64,000 nt of DNA, from contig NZ_DAJPEN010000001.1 in the NCBI RefSeq assembly GCF_025993685.1, positions 2,604,001 through 2,668,000 on the forward strand, written 5' to 3'. The stretch is from Bacteroides mediterraneensis (GTDB lineage: Bacteria > Bacteroidota > Bacteroidia > Bacteroidales > Bacteroidaceae). Numbering within the stretch: the first letter of the stretch is position 1; each line of letters starts with the position of its first letter. Of the stretch, positions 1 through 8,481 are shown one piece after another. The translations under genes were made by a program, and so were the position numbers. The notes beneath the pieces were generated by a model. It ran no database searches. It saw only the letters and a list, made by a program, of their open reading frames with translations, and was not told where the DNA came from.

Positions 1-2
1 AA

Positions 3-92
3 AAGTCAGGCCCTTTTTCCGGAACGGAAGAAGAAGTATGGCACATCCTGCAGACCGACAAGGCCAAGCCGGAAGTGCTGGCTGCTCAATAA
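3..92 (+). CDS. 3' end of an unidentified gene
   Basis: An open frame runs in from the left edge and stops at a TAA at 90-92. It gives about 29 residues ending in PEVLAAQ, with an acidic run TEEEVW before it. A clear hairpin terminator follows, which supports a real gene ending here. The piece is too short to name. It converges with pstB. Confidence 0.6.
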   Translation, partial: KSGPFSGTEEEVWHILQTDKAKPEVLAAQ

Positions 93-120
93 GCAAAACA
101 AAGATTATATCATAGAAGAA

Positions 121-163
121 AGGGTTTGCATACTGAATCACTCAGCTGCAAACCCTTGTTTTT
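121..163 (+). terminator. Intrinsic terminator of the left-edge gene
   Basis: A perfect 10-bp inverted repeat, AGGGTTTGCA (121-130) and TGCAAACCCT (147-156), is followed by a T-rich tract to about 163. The T-run lies on the plus side, so it mainly ends the left-edge gene. It may also serve pstB from the other side. Confidence 0.85.
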
Positions 164-184
164 TACCTGTCATCGGTTACCGGA

Positions 185-955
185 TTATCCCATCTTACCC
201 GTCAGATAAGCCCGGGTGCGTTCGTCTACCGGATTCTTGAACATCTTTTCCGTATCGTCGTATTCAATCAATTCTCCCATATACATGAACATGGAGCGGT
301 CGGAGATACGCATCGCCTGCGACATGTTGTGTGTCACAATCAAGATGGTCACCTCTTTCTTCAGCTGGTCCATCAGGCCCTCAATATGCTTGGTGGCAAT
401 CGGGTCCAAGGCAGAAGTCGGTTCGTCCATCAAGAGCACATCCGGCTGGAGTGCCAGCGAGCGGGCAATGCACAAACGCTGCTGTTGTCCTCCGGACAGG
501 AAGGTACCCCGCTTGGTCAAGGCATCCTTCACCTCGTCCCACAGGCACACGTTCCGCAGGTTGCGTTCCACGATTTCATCCTTCTGCGACTTTGACAGAT
601 GGATACCGTTCAGGATGTATCCAGCCAGCACATTGTCATAAATGTTCATGGTAGGGAAAGGGTTCGGGCGCTGGAACACCATACCGATGCGGCGCCGTTC
701 CTCCATCGGGTGCATCTGTAGCACATTCTCTCCGTTCAGCAAAATCTCACCCGTCACACGGATATTCTTGTATAACTCATGCATACGGTTCACCGCACGC
801 AGCAAGGTACTCTTTCCGCATCCGGAAGGCCCCATAATGGCCGTAATCGTATTTTTCTCAATATCGGCCGATACGTGTTTCACGGCCATCACACTGCTGG
901 TGTACGAGATGCACACATCTTTTATCTGGAGAATCGGATTCTTTATATTTTCCAT
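185..955 (-). CDS. pstB: Phosphate ABC transporter, ATP-binding protein PstB
   Basis: This is the ATPase of the high-affinity phosphate importer, acting at the inner face of the cytoplasmic membrane with PstA and PstC. The 256-residue protein has all the ABC landmarks: Walker A GPSGCGKST (42-50), signature LSGGQQQR (153-160), Walker B VLLMDEPT (173-180) and the switch histidine in VTH (about 199). Length is normal for PstB. Its start overlaps the 3' end of pstA by 13 bp, which implies translational coupling. It is the last gene of the operon. phoU, which often follows pstB, is absent; only a terminator and an opposing gene end lie downstream. Confidence 0.97.
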   Translation of the reverse strand: MENIKNPILQIKDVCISYTSSVMAVKHVSADIEKNTITAIMGPSGCGKSTLLRAVNRMHELYKNIRVTGEILLNGENVLQMHPMEERRRIGMVFQRPNPFPTMNIYDNVLAGYILNGIHLSKSQKDEIVERNLRNVCLWDEVKDALTKRGTFLSGGQQQRLCIARSLALQPDVLLMDEPTSALDPIATKHIEGLMDQLKKEVTILIVTHNMSQAMRISDRSMFMYMGELIEYDDTEKMFKNPVDERTRAYLTGKMG

Positions 956-1812
956 TTCTTTGCAATTCGTTTAGCTAATAAATTCAGACATAACACAAAA
1001 GTCAACAGGAAGAGAGAAGCTCCCCATATCAGGCTCTGCAGGTTCGGGTCGTTGAAAAATTCCCAAATCAGCAACGGTACGGCCGACATCGGCTTGGTCA
1101 TGTTCCAGCTGATGGCCGCACCTCCCAGAGCCGTAAACATCAACGGGGCTGTTTCACCTACCACACGCGAGATGGCCAGCAAGATACCAGTAAAGATACT
1201 GCCCAAAGCGGAAGGCAACATCACCTTCAACATCACCCGCCAGTAGCTTCCTCCCAAAGCCAGTCCGGCTTCTTTCAACGTTTCCGGAAGCACCTTCATG
1301 GTTTCCTCCGTAGAACGGATAATCAACGGCAGCATCATGATGAACAGAGCCACACTTCCAGCAATGGCCGAATATCCTTTCATCGGCACCACCACCCAAA
1401 TATAGGTGATAATACCAATAATAATGGACGGGGTTCCCTGAAGCAAGTCGGTCAAGTAACTGACAATCACCGCAAACCAGCTTTTTCTGTATTCCGAAAG
1501 ACAAATACCGCAGAGTATTCCTACCGGAATGGCTACCACGGCTGCCAGAATCAGCATCAGGAAGGTTCCGATAATTCCGTTGGCAATTCCTCCCGGAATG
1601 GCTTCTCCAGCAGAAGCGGCCATCATTGCCTTATAGGCATTCGGCGTGGCTTCCGTGATGAACGACCAGCCCAGCTGTCTCCATCCTTTCACCAATACTT
1701 CTCCCAGTATGGCCAGCAACGGAATTGCAGTCACTCCCGACAGCACACATACCAGGATGTAAAGCAACCGGCTCTTCAGAATACGCAATTTTATATTATT
1801 TCCATACAACAT
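943..1812 (-). CDS. pstA: Phosphate ABC transporter, permease PstA
   Basis: This is one of the two membrane subunits of the phosphate importer. The 289-residue protein has about six hydrophobic segments. It carries the cytoplasmic EAA loop that docks on the ATPase, around residues 181-200 (EAGLALGGSYWRV followed by PSALG). The motif VVGETAPL further on is typical of PstA. It starts 20 bp after pstC and overlaps pstB by 13 bp, so it is transcribed with both. Confidence 0.96.
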   Translation of the reverse strand: MLYGNNIKLRILKSRLLYILVCVLSGVTAIPLLAILGEVLVKGWRQLGWSFITEATPNAYKAMMAASAGEAIPGGIANGIIGTFLMLILAAVVAIPVGILCGICLSEYRKSWFAVIVSYLTDLLQGTPSIIIGIITYIWVVVPMKGYSAIAGSVALFIMMLPLIIRSTEETMKVLPETLKEAGLALGGSYWRVMLKVMLPSALGSIFTGILLAISRVVGETAPLMFTALGGAAISWNMTKPMSAVPLLIWEFFNDPNLQSLIWGASLFLLTFVLCLNLLAKRIAKKWKI

Positions 1813-1832
1813 ATATTCTTCTTTTTAGAGAG

Positions 1833-2690
1833 TTAGACATGACGGGCACGACGAATCAGAATCTTACCGATGATATTGATAATGGCTGTAATCAAGAACA
1901 ACAGCAATCCGATAGCTATCAGTGAAGACAGCTTCAAACCATCCGCTTCTCCAAACTGGTTGGCAATGATACTCGCCATGGTGTTTCCCGTGGTACGCAG
2001 TGTGTCGGGCATCTGGTTAGTGTTTCCAATCAGCATCGTCACGGTCATCGTTTCTCCCAATGCGCGGCCGATAGCCAGAATATACGAAGAGAAAATACCG
2101 GAACCCGCCATCGGGAAAATCACTCGCCGGATTACTTCTGCCCGTGTCGCTCCCATGGCATAAGCCCCCTCCTTCAAATCGGAAGGAACCATCTTGATGA
2201 ATTCCGAGCTCAGCGAAGCCGCATAGGGTACAATCATGATGGCCAGCACAAACGAAGCGGTCAGAATACCCGAACCTTGCGGCGACAGATTCAAGTGCAT
2301 AAACACCGTACGAAGTACATAAAATCCCCACAAACCATAGATAATAGAAGGAATACCTGCCAGCAAATCAATCACTGTTCCCAGTATGGCGGCAATTTTC
2401 TTTCCGCGGAAATACTCACCGGTAAACAATGCGACAGGAAGAGAAAAAGGAATACACATCAGCAAGGCCAGCAACGTGGTCAGCAGTGTACCTGTAATAA
2501 AAGGAAGAGCGCCATAACTTTCTTTGCCGGCGGTGGTCACCCAGTCGTCCGAGAAAATGAAGTTCCAGAAGCCGAATGTTTCAAAAGCTCCAGAAGCGTC
2601 AACGGTGAGGGAGTAAATAATTCCCCCACCAATGACTGGTATCACAATCGCCGATAAGATAAGTAAGACTTTAAAAATTTTGTCTTGCAT
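1833..2690 (-). CDS. pstC: Phosphate ABC transporter, permease PstC
   Basis: This is the partner permease of PstA. The 285-residue protein has six predicted membrane segments. It has the family sequence LLAGIPSIIYG and an EAA loop (KEGAYAMGATRAEVIRRV) before the last helices, followed by GRALGETM. Length is normal. It lies 15 bp downstream of pstS and 20 bp upstream of pstA, so this is one operon in the order binding protein, permeases, ATPase. Confidence 0.96.
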   Translation of the reverse strand: MQDKIFKVLLILSAIVIPVIGGGIIYSLTVDASGAFETFGFWNFIFSDDWVTTAGKESYGALPFITGTLLTTLLALLMCIPFSLPVALFTGEYFRGKKIAAILGTVIDLLAGIPSIIYGLWGFYVLRTVFMHLNLSPQGSGILTASFVLAIMIVPYAASLSSEFIKMVPSDLKEGAYAMGATRAEVIRRVIFPMAGSGIFSSYILAIGRALGETMTVTMLIGNTNQMPDTLRTTGNTMASIIANQFGEADGLKLSSLIAIGLLLFLITAIINIIGKILIRRARHV

Positions 2691-2705
2691 AATCTTTCGT
2701 CTTAA

Positions 2706-3764
2706 TTATTTAAGAATCGGCTGTCCATCGTAAGTTACAGCTTTCAGATTCTGAAGGCTGAGTTCTACAGCCTTCTTTGGCAGCGGGGCATAGTGTACGG
2801 TAGCCGTAGTCTGCTGTACGCTGTCGCTCAGCATATACTGCATCAATTCCAGAGTAGCCTTTGCCTGATTCAAGGAACGTTCTGCGTAATGCTGTTCCTT
2901 GTAAATCAACAGCCAGGTAAAACAGCTGATAGGATAAGCACCGGCTGCATCGGCATCTGTAATGGAGCAACGTGTATCCTGTGGAATGTCACCGGCAGCA
3001 GCCGAGATACTTTCAGTAGAAGGAGTCACCAGTTCACCACGCTTGTTGTACACGCTGGCATACGCAATCTTCTGTGCGAAAGCATATTCAGAACCGATAT
3101 ATCCCAATGAATAAGGAGTCTGTGCAATGATTCCAGCTACACCCGGATTACCTTTGGCTGCCTGCCCTACCGGGAAGTCGACCGTCTTTCCTGCTCCATA
3201 AGTGTTCTTCCAGTTTTCGCTGACCTTTGACAGATAGTCAGTAAAGATGAAAGTCGTACCACTACCGTCCGAACGGTAAGCCAAGATAATTTTCTTGGCC
3301 GGCAGTGTCACGTCCGGATTCAGTTTCTGCAAACGGGCATCATTCCAGTCGGTAATCTTGCCGGCATAGATATCGGCAATCACGTCGCCCGACAGGTTCA
3401 GTTTCACCACATCCGGCAAGTTATAAGCCATCACAACGGCTCCCATACAGGTCGGGATGTGTACAACCGGCTGCATTTCCTTCATTTCATCATCGCTCAA
3501 GAACGCATCACTACCGGCAAAGTCTACGATGCCATCCTTCAGGTTACGGACACCACCGCCACTACCAATACCTCCGTAAGAAACCTTGTCGCCGGAAGTG
3601 GCATTGTAGTTCTCGAATGACATATTATAAAATGGCAAGGGGAAAGTGGCTCCTGCACCAGTCAGTTCCACGGATTCACGTCCATTAGCAGATTTCTGTC
3701 CACCACAAGCTGCGAGTGACAAAGCCATCGCTCCAGCAATTAAAGGCAAATAAAACTTTTTCAT
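2706..3764 (-). CDS. pstS: Phosphate-binding lipoprotein PstS
   Basis: This is the substrate-binding protein of the phosphate importer, probably anchored to the outer face of the inner membrane. The start used here, MKKFYLPL, is four codons inside a longer frame because it begins a good signal peptide ending in the lipobox LAAC. The mature part holds the PstS phosphate-site sequences GAGATFP near the N-terminus and SDGSGTTF in the middle. It also has the late motif NPGVAGIIAQTPYSLGYI. Only about 50 bp separate it from the upstream porin gene and no promoter is visible there, so it is probably co-transcribed with the porin. Confidence 0.95.
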   Translation of the reverse strand: MKKFYLPLIAGAMALSLAACGGQKSANGRESVELTGAGATFPLPFYNMSFENYNATSGDKVSYGGIGSGGGVRNLKDGIVDFAGSDAFLSDDEMKEMQPVVHIPTCMGAVVMAYNLPDVVKLNLSGDVIADIYAGKITDWNDARLQKLNPDVTLPAKKIILAYRSDGSGTTFIFTDYLSKVSENWKNTYGAGKTVDFPVGQAAKGNPGVAGIIAQTPYSLGYIGSEYAFAQKIAYASVYNKRGELVTPSTESISAAAGDIPQDTRCSITDADAAGAYPISCFTWLLIYKEQHYAERSLNQAKATLELMQYMLSDSVQQTTATVHYAPLPKKAVELSLQNLKAVTYDGQPILK

Positions 3765-3818
3765 TGTGTTATACATTTATATAAGTTATGAATCTATTTG
3801 TTTTTCTCGTCTCACGTC

Positions 3819-4814
3819 TTAAATGGCAAAGGAAGCGTTCAGATACACATAGCTCGACAGTTTTCCTCCCTCTGCTTTCGGCGACCAAAGGCGGAAATTC
3901 GGAGCCAGCTTCACGTACTTGCCCAATTTGAACTCCGCTCCCAGCATACCGGCCATTCCGTCGGCATCCTTGTTCCAGTCATTCTTGGAAGAAAGCATGT
4001 CCCAACGCCCGAAAAGACCGATTTTCTTGTTCAGCTGAGCCGAAGCGTACACCGACACACCATCCTGGTCACAACCTTCCACATATTTGGCATTGGTCTG
4101 ATAATTATATTCAGCCGCCACCGAGAAGGCATTGTTTTTATACCCCACAAAGGCCGCCAGATTGGTAATTCCTTTTTCAGCGTCTTCCACCGCCTCATTA
4201 TAAGAACCATACGCGCGAACCACAAGTCCTTTTACCGGAGTCAGCGTCACGCCAGCCCCATATTGCAAACCGTCTTTCACCTGTACCTTCTTATAACCTT
4301 CCCCATTGGCCACAATCACATCGGCCGAAACCACCTTGTTGAACTTATAGGCTGCGGAAAATGCCAGGTCGGCACTGCTTCCGAATTTATATTCGTCCTG
4401 AAAAGACTTCATCACATAACGCTTGCCCCAGAAATCTTCCTGCAGCTTGAACTGTGTGGTACTGATCAATCCGGCGTTCAGTGTCCATCCTTTCTGCTTC
4501 CACGTGATCTGCGCGTTCTTGATATAACCGATACGATGGTAATCACCCACATCCTGCGACTGACCGAAGTCCACCACTGCCTTCATCTGCAAACCATGAG
4601 GCAAATTGTACTGATACCCCAGATACGCACGGTCCAATCCAAATCCCCTGTCATCATTCGCATGGCCGAAACCGGAATGCACATCAGAATAGATGGTAAT
4701 AATAGCCGCACCTTTTTTCTCGGCGGGTTCCGACTTGTCGGGATTACTCTCAGCAAAAGTTGGCACCGCAACACAAGCACATGCCATCAAAAACCATAAA
4801 ATTCTTTTCTTCAT
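3819..4814 (-). CDS. Outer-membrane porin of the phosphate operon
   Basis: This 331-residue protein has a signal peptide (MKKRILWFLMACACVAVPTFA) and alternating amphipathic beta strands. Examples are YGAGVTLTPVKGLVVRAYGS and FSVAAEYNYQTN. It ends on VYLNASFAI, a beta-barrel-like terminus. This matches OprO/OprP-type porins of Bacteroidetes. The start is set at the signal peptide; a 24-codon in-frame extension upstream lacks signal character and would run into the probable promoter region. It is the first gene of the pst operon, which argues for a role in phosphate or phosphate-ester entry. That role is inferred from context. Its upstream region holds Pho-box-like repeats. Confidence 0.85.
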   Translation of the reverse strand: MKKRILWFLMACACVAVPTFAESNPDKSEPAEKKGAAIITIYSDVHSGFGHANDDRGFGLDRAYLGYQYNLPHGLQMKAVVDFGQSQDVGDYHRIGYIKNAQITWKQKGWTLNAGLISTTQFKLQEDFWGKRYVMKSFQDEYKFGSSADLAFSAAYKFNKVVSADVIVANGEGYKKVQVKDGLQYGAGVTLTPVKGLVVRAYGSYNEAVEDAEKGITNLAAFVGYKNNAFSVAAEYNYQTNAKYVEGCDQDGVSVYASAQLNKKIGLFGRWDMLSSKNDWNKDADGMAGMLGAEFKLGKYVKLAPNFRLWSPKAEGGKLSSYVYLNASFAI

Positions 4815-4866
4815 TTTTATCTTATTTGGAAATTTATATTTTTGACACCACAAAGGTCTTGAATTG

Positions 4867-4930
4867 GTATTACAAACAGATGTCATCCACTTAAAGAAAA
4901 TGTAACACCCTGTTACAAACGTATTACAAA
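4867..4930 (-). promoter_or_regulatory. Candidate Pho-box-like operator upstream of the porin-pst operon
   Basis: Read on the minus strand, TTTGTAATACG (4930-4920) is followed at once by TTTGTAACAGG (4919-4909). These are two direct repeats of TTTGTAAYA at an 11-bp step, the spacing used by PhoB-type regulators. A third copy, TTTGTAATAC, lies at 4876-4867. A perfect 7-bp inverted repeat, TGTAACA/TGTTACA with a CCC spacer (4901-4917), overlaps the pair. The site is 50-115 bp upstream of the porin start. The assignment is inferred from spacing and context; the sequence is not the E. coli Pho box. Confidence 0.5.
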
Positions 4931-5057
4931 AGCAGAATATCGCCTTCCGAAACCCAACCGCAAAAAGAAAACGATTGATTCAGAAGACGACATCCAGCTT
5001 ATTCCCAACGTTTTACCTTCCTTAAACCTCACCAGGCCAAAGGATATATGAATCAGG

Positions 5058-6596
5058 TTACTTAATTTCCAGCGTCACGATAGATTTGGCCGGCAATTTG
5101 ATTTCCAACCCGTTCTTGGTCAGTTTGGCACCTTTAAAGTCGGCCAGTCTCACCTTATCAGGCTGTTCAAACGTATTATAATCGTCTATATTGTCGGAAG
5201 TCAGAATACGGCCAGTCACCGATTTGGCTTTCACGTCGCCCAAAGTCAGCGTGATGTCCTGTGATTCTTTCAGGTCGATGTTCGACAAAGATACATGGAT
5301 AGCTCCGGCTTTGTCGCGGGAAGCCGTGGCACTGACCATCGGCACAATGCGGTCGTCGCGTACGATTTTCCGTTCACACTGCAAATCCAAAGGCAGATAG
5401 GTGGCATCCTGGTGTACATTATACATCTGGAACACGTAATACGTCGGTGTGAGCACCATCTTATCGTCCTTTGTCAGAATCATGGACTGCAGCACATTGA
5501 CCACCTGTGCGATGTTGGTCATCTTCACACGGTCGGTGTACTTATGGAAAATATCCAGACTCAAGGAAGCCACAAACGCATCGCGCAACGTGTTCTGCTG
5601 GTAAAGGTGACCGCTGATGGTGCCCGGCTCTTCGTCCCACCAGGTTCCCCATTCGTCGACCATCAATCCAATCTGTTTCTTCGGGTCGTATTTGTCCATA
5701 ATGGCAATGTGGCGTTTCAGCACGTCTTCAATTTCGCGGCACTTTCCTACTGTCCAGTAATAATCCTCGTCGTTGAACTTGGTAGCTGAACCTTTGCTGC
5801 CATTCCAACCCAGTACCGTATAATAATGTAAGGAGATACCATCCATGCGATGTCCGATGTTCTTCATCAGCACCTCGGTCCAGTTGTAGTCGTAATCGCT
5901 GGCTCCACTGGCAATCTTGAACAGGCGATTGCCGTCGTAGTTGCGGCAATAAGTGGAATAACGGCGATACAAATCGGAATAGTATTCCGGACGCATGCTG
6001 CCCCCGCATCCCCAGCTTTCATTTCCAACGCCGAAATATTTCACCTTCCACGGTTTTTCGCGTCCGTTTTCCTTTCTCAGTTTTGCCATCGGACTTCCCT
6101 GCTCAGAGGTCATGTATTCCACCCACTTGGCCATTTCTTCCACACTTCCGCTACCTACGTTTCCGCTGATGTAAGGTTCACATCCCAACATCTCGCACAG
6201 GTTCAGGAATTCGTGCGTACCGAAACTGTTGTCTTCCACGGTACCGCCCCAGTTATTGTTGACCATGCGCGGACGTTTTTCACGCGGACCGATGCCGTCC
6301 ATCCAGTGATATTCATCGGCAAAGCATCCTCCCGGCCAGCGGAGCACCGGCACTTTCAAAGCCTTCAACGCCTCGAACACGTCTTTACGATACCCGTTGA
6401 TGTTCGGTATCGGCGAATCTTCTCCCACCCAGAGACCTCCATAAATACAGGTACCCAGATGTTCGGCAAACTGACCATAAATTTCTTTGTTGATGATTTG
6501 TTTTCCCTGCTCCGGATGAACAGTCACTGTAGCCTTTTGTTGGGCAAACAAAGGCATTGCGGCAAAAAGAGCCAGCCCTAGAATTGCATTTTTCAT
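5058..6596 (-). CDS. Alpha-L-arabinofuranosidase, GH51
   Basis: This is a secreted or periplasmic enzyme that removes arabinofuranose side chains from arabinan or arabinoxylan. The 512-residue protein has a signal peptide ending near residue 18 (PLFAQQ). A TIM-barrel domain carries the GH51 landmarks RWPGGCFAD (86-94), GNESWG with the acid/base E193, and VDEWGTWW with the nucleophile E315. A C-terminal beta-sandwich ends in SIVTLEIK. Length is typical. It stands alone and is divergent from mltG. A -7 box, TATTTTTG, lies at 6635-6628 on the minus strand. No other pectin or xylan genes are adjacent, although a GH43 enzyme lies about 29 kb away. Confidence 0.93.
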   Translation of the reverse strand: MKNAILGLALFAAMPLFAQQKATVTVHPEQGKQIINKEIYGQFAEHLGTCIYGGLWVGEDSPIPNINGYRKDVFEALKALKVPVLRWPGGCFADEYHWMDGIGPREKRPRMVNNNWGGTVEDNSFGTHEFLNLCEMLGCEPYISGNVGSGSVEEMAKWVEYMTSEQGSPMAKLRKENGREKPWKVKYFGVGNESWGCGGSMRPEYYSDLYRRYSTYCRNYDGNRLFKIASGASDYDYNWTEVLMKNIGHRMDGISLHYYTVLGWNGSKGSATKFNDEDYYWTVGKCREIEDVLKRHIAIMDKYDPKKQIGLMVDEWGTWWDEEPGTISGHLYQQNTLRDAFVASLSLDIFHKYTDRVKMTNIAQVVNVLQSMILTKDDKMVLTPTYYVFQMYNVHQDATYLPLDLQCERKIVRDDRIVPMVSATASRDKAGAIHVSLSNIDLKESQDITLTLGDVKAKSVTGRILTSDNIDDYNTFEQPDKVRLADFKGAKLTKNGLEIKLPAKSIVTLEIK

Positions 6597-6757
6597 ATTT
6601 ATTGATTTTTTGTCGTTTTATCGTTTACAAAAATAAAGAATTTTCCCACTTTCCAGGTGTACAACAGGGCACTTTCAGGAGGAAATTTGAACATTCTTTT
6701 CCTTCTGAATGCGAGATACAAAGTTTTCTTACTACTTTTGCACCAAAATTATTCCAC

Positions 6758-7783
6758 ATGCATTCTAAGAAACGAATTATTCTCTGGTCTGCCATAGCGA
6801 CCATCCTTCTGGCGGGAATCATCAGCGTCTGCTACCTGCTGTTCAACCGTCCGCTTCAACTCACACAGCCTACCTTTATTTATATTGACGGCGACGATAC
6901 CGCCGATTCGGTCTATGTCAAGATACAGCACGACCTCCATGGAACACGCCTGGCAGGTTTCCGCATGCTTTCCCGCTTCAAATCTTATGACAAGCATATT
7001 CACACCGGAGCTTACCGCTTCGACGCGCAGACCAACACCCTGACCTTGTTCCGCCGTCTGAGCAGCGGATACCAGACACCGGTAAAGGTAACCATTCCCA
7101 GCGTCCGTACACTAGCCCGCCTGTCACATTCACTGGACCGCCAGCTCATGGCCGACTCCACGGAAATTTTCACACTGATGTGCGACAGCAGTTTCTGTGA
7201 TTCTTTGGGATTCACCTACGAAACGCTTCCGGCACTCTTCATTCCGAATACCTACGAGGTGTACTGGAACATGCAGGCGAAAGATTTCTTCCAACGCATG
7301 AAAAAGGAATACAACCGCTTCTGGAATGAAGAACGGAAAGCGAAGGCAAAGGCTGCCGGACTGACTCCGGTAGAGGTGAGCACACTCGCCTCCATCGTGG
7401 AAGAAGAGACTGCCAACCGGGGAGAGATGCCCATGGTGGCCGAACTCTATCTGAACCGTCTGCAAGCCGACATGCCGCTACAGGCCGACCCAACTGTGAA
7501 ATTCAGCCTGCAGGAATTCGGTCTGCGCCGCATCCTCCACAAGCATTTGGAAGCAGACAGTCCCTACAACACCTACAAGCATACCGGACTTCCTCCCGGC
7601 CCCATCCGCATTGCTTCCATTCAGGGCATTGAAAGCGTGTTGAACCATGCACAGCATGACTATCTCTATATGTGTGCCAAGGAAGATTTCTCGGGCACAC
7701 ATAATTTTGCCGTTACCTTTGCCGAACATCAGGCCAATGCGCGCCGTTACCAGCAGGCGCTGAACAAGAGAAACATCCGTTAG
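6758..7783 (+). CDS. mltG: Endolytic murein transglycosylase MltG
   Basis: MltG cuts nascent peptidoglycan strands at the outer face of the inner membrane. The start chosen is the ATG of MHSKKRIILW, which gives 341 residues with one N-terminal transmembrane helix (about 8-30). A longer in-frame reading begins with TTG inside the divergent arabinofuranosidase gene and is unlikely. The catalytic YceG/MltG domain is at the C-terminal side. It shows LTPVEVSTLASIVEEET, where the family's catalytic glutamate lies, then AELYLNRLQADMPLQADPTV and YNTYKHTGLPPGPI. A -7-like box, TACTTTTG, lies just upstream. Normal length. Confidence 0.95.
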   Translation: MHSKKRIILWSAIATILLAGIISVCYLLFNRPLQLTQPTFIYIDGDDTADSVYVKIQHDLHGTRLAGFRMLSRFKSYDKHIHTGAYRFDAQTNTLTLFRRLSSGYQTPVKVTIPSVRTLARLSHSLDRQLMADSTEIFTLMCDSSFCDSLGFTYETLPALFIPNTYEVYWNMQAKDFFQRMKKEYNRFWNEERKAKAKAAGLTPVEVSTLASIVEEETANRGEMPMVAELYLNRLQADMPLQADPTVKFSLQEFGLRRILHKHLEADSPYNTYKHTGLPPGPIRIASIQGIESVLNHAQHDYLYMCAKEDFSGTHNFAVTFAEHQANARRYQQALNKRNIR

Positions 7784-7795
7784 GTAACCTAACGG
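7777..7795. repeat. 19-bp palindrome spanning two convergent stop codons
   Basis: CCGTTAGGT and ACCTAACGG form a perfect 9-bp inverted repeat around a single A. It contains the stop codon of mltG (TAG, 7781-7783) and, on the other strand, that of the TrkA gene (TAG, 7789-7791). There is no T-tract, so it is a weak terminator at best. It may simply be a compact arrangement of two gene ends. Confidence 0.7.
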
Positions 7796-8478
7796 ACAGA
7801 TTTCCAGAACTGCATGAAACGGGAATAAGGACCGTAGCACACCAGGCCGTCGCCTTGCTGCAATGCATAGTCCTCGGGGAATGCATTGGAAACTTCACGT
7901 TCAAAGACGGAGATTCCCAGAAAATTCTGAATCTGCTTTCCCTTTATCAGCGAAATCAGCTTGATGCCGAACTCCTGCTCCAGATTCAGTTCGTTCAGGT
8001 GATAACCTACCAGCCTGGAAGGTACCACAAATTTGAACACATACGTGTTTTCGTCAATCTGGAACAGCTCAGCCCCTCCATCCAGCTCCAGCTGCTGCGC
8101 CAGCAAACGGGCGGCATCCTGCTCGGGAGTCAGGATACGGTCGATGGAAAAAGCCTCCAACACCGCCTTATGCACCTCATCGACAGCCCGGGCATAGATA
8201 CGTTTCACCTTCAGCTTCTTCAGCAGCGATACAATGCGGACCGAGGCCCCGAAATTGTCACCTATCGCCACAATGGCCGCATCCACGCTTTTTAAAGGCA
8301 GCACGGAAAGAGCCGTCTCATCCGTAGCATCGAGCACAAACGACGCCGCCATGCAGTCTTTCACACTGTCCACATGCAGGCTGTTACCGTCCACTCCTGC
8401 CACCTCATGCCCCATGGCAGTCAGTTCCATCGCCAGCATACTGCCATAATGGCCCAAACCAATAATCAGATATTTCAT
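7789..8478 (-). CDS. trkA: TrkA/KtrA-type potassium channel regulatory subunit
   Basis: This cytoplasmic RCK protein gates the membrane potassium transporter encoded just upstream. The 229 residues comprise an N-terminal Rossmann NAD/ATP-binding domain (GLGHYGSMLA, then an acidic GVDG turn) and a C-terminal TrkA-C domain from about residue 140. One RCK unit fits KtrA rather than the duplicated E. coli TrkA. It begins 3 bp after the TrkH-family gene ends, so the two form an operon. Confidence 0.93.
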   Translation of the reverse strand: MKYLIIGLGHYGSMLAMELTAMGHEVAGVDGNSLHVDSVKDCMAASFVLDATDETALSVLPLKSVDAAIVAIGDNFGASVRIVSLLKKLKVKRIYARAVDEVHKAVLEAFSIDRILTPEQDAARLLAQQLELDGGAELFQIDENTYVFKFVVPSRLVGYHLNELNLEQEFGIKLISLIKGKQIQNFLGISVFEREVSNAFPEDYALQQGDGLVCYGPYSRFMQFWKSVR

Positions 8479-8481
8479 ACG

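Noticed and set aside
3798..4799. 333-codon frame on the plus strand opposite the pst porin
   Set aside because: It mirrors the porin frame, has no recognisable motif and no own promoter. The opposite strand encodes a signal peptide and beta-barrel pattern.
6557..6757. N-terminal extension of mltG from a TTG inside the arabinofuranosidase gene
   Set aside because: It would overlap the signal peptide region of the divergent gene. The membrane anchor and family start fit the internal ATG at 6758, and a -7-like box lies inside the extension.
7777..7795. Transcription-factor operator
   Set aside because: Although perfectly palindromic, it is made of the two converging gene ends and lies far from any promoter.
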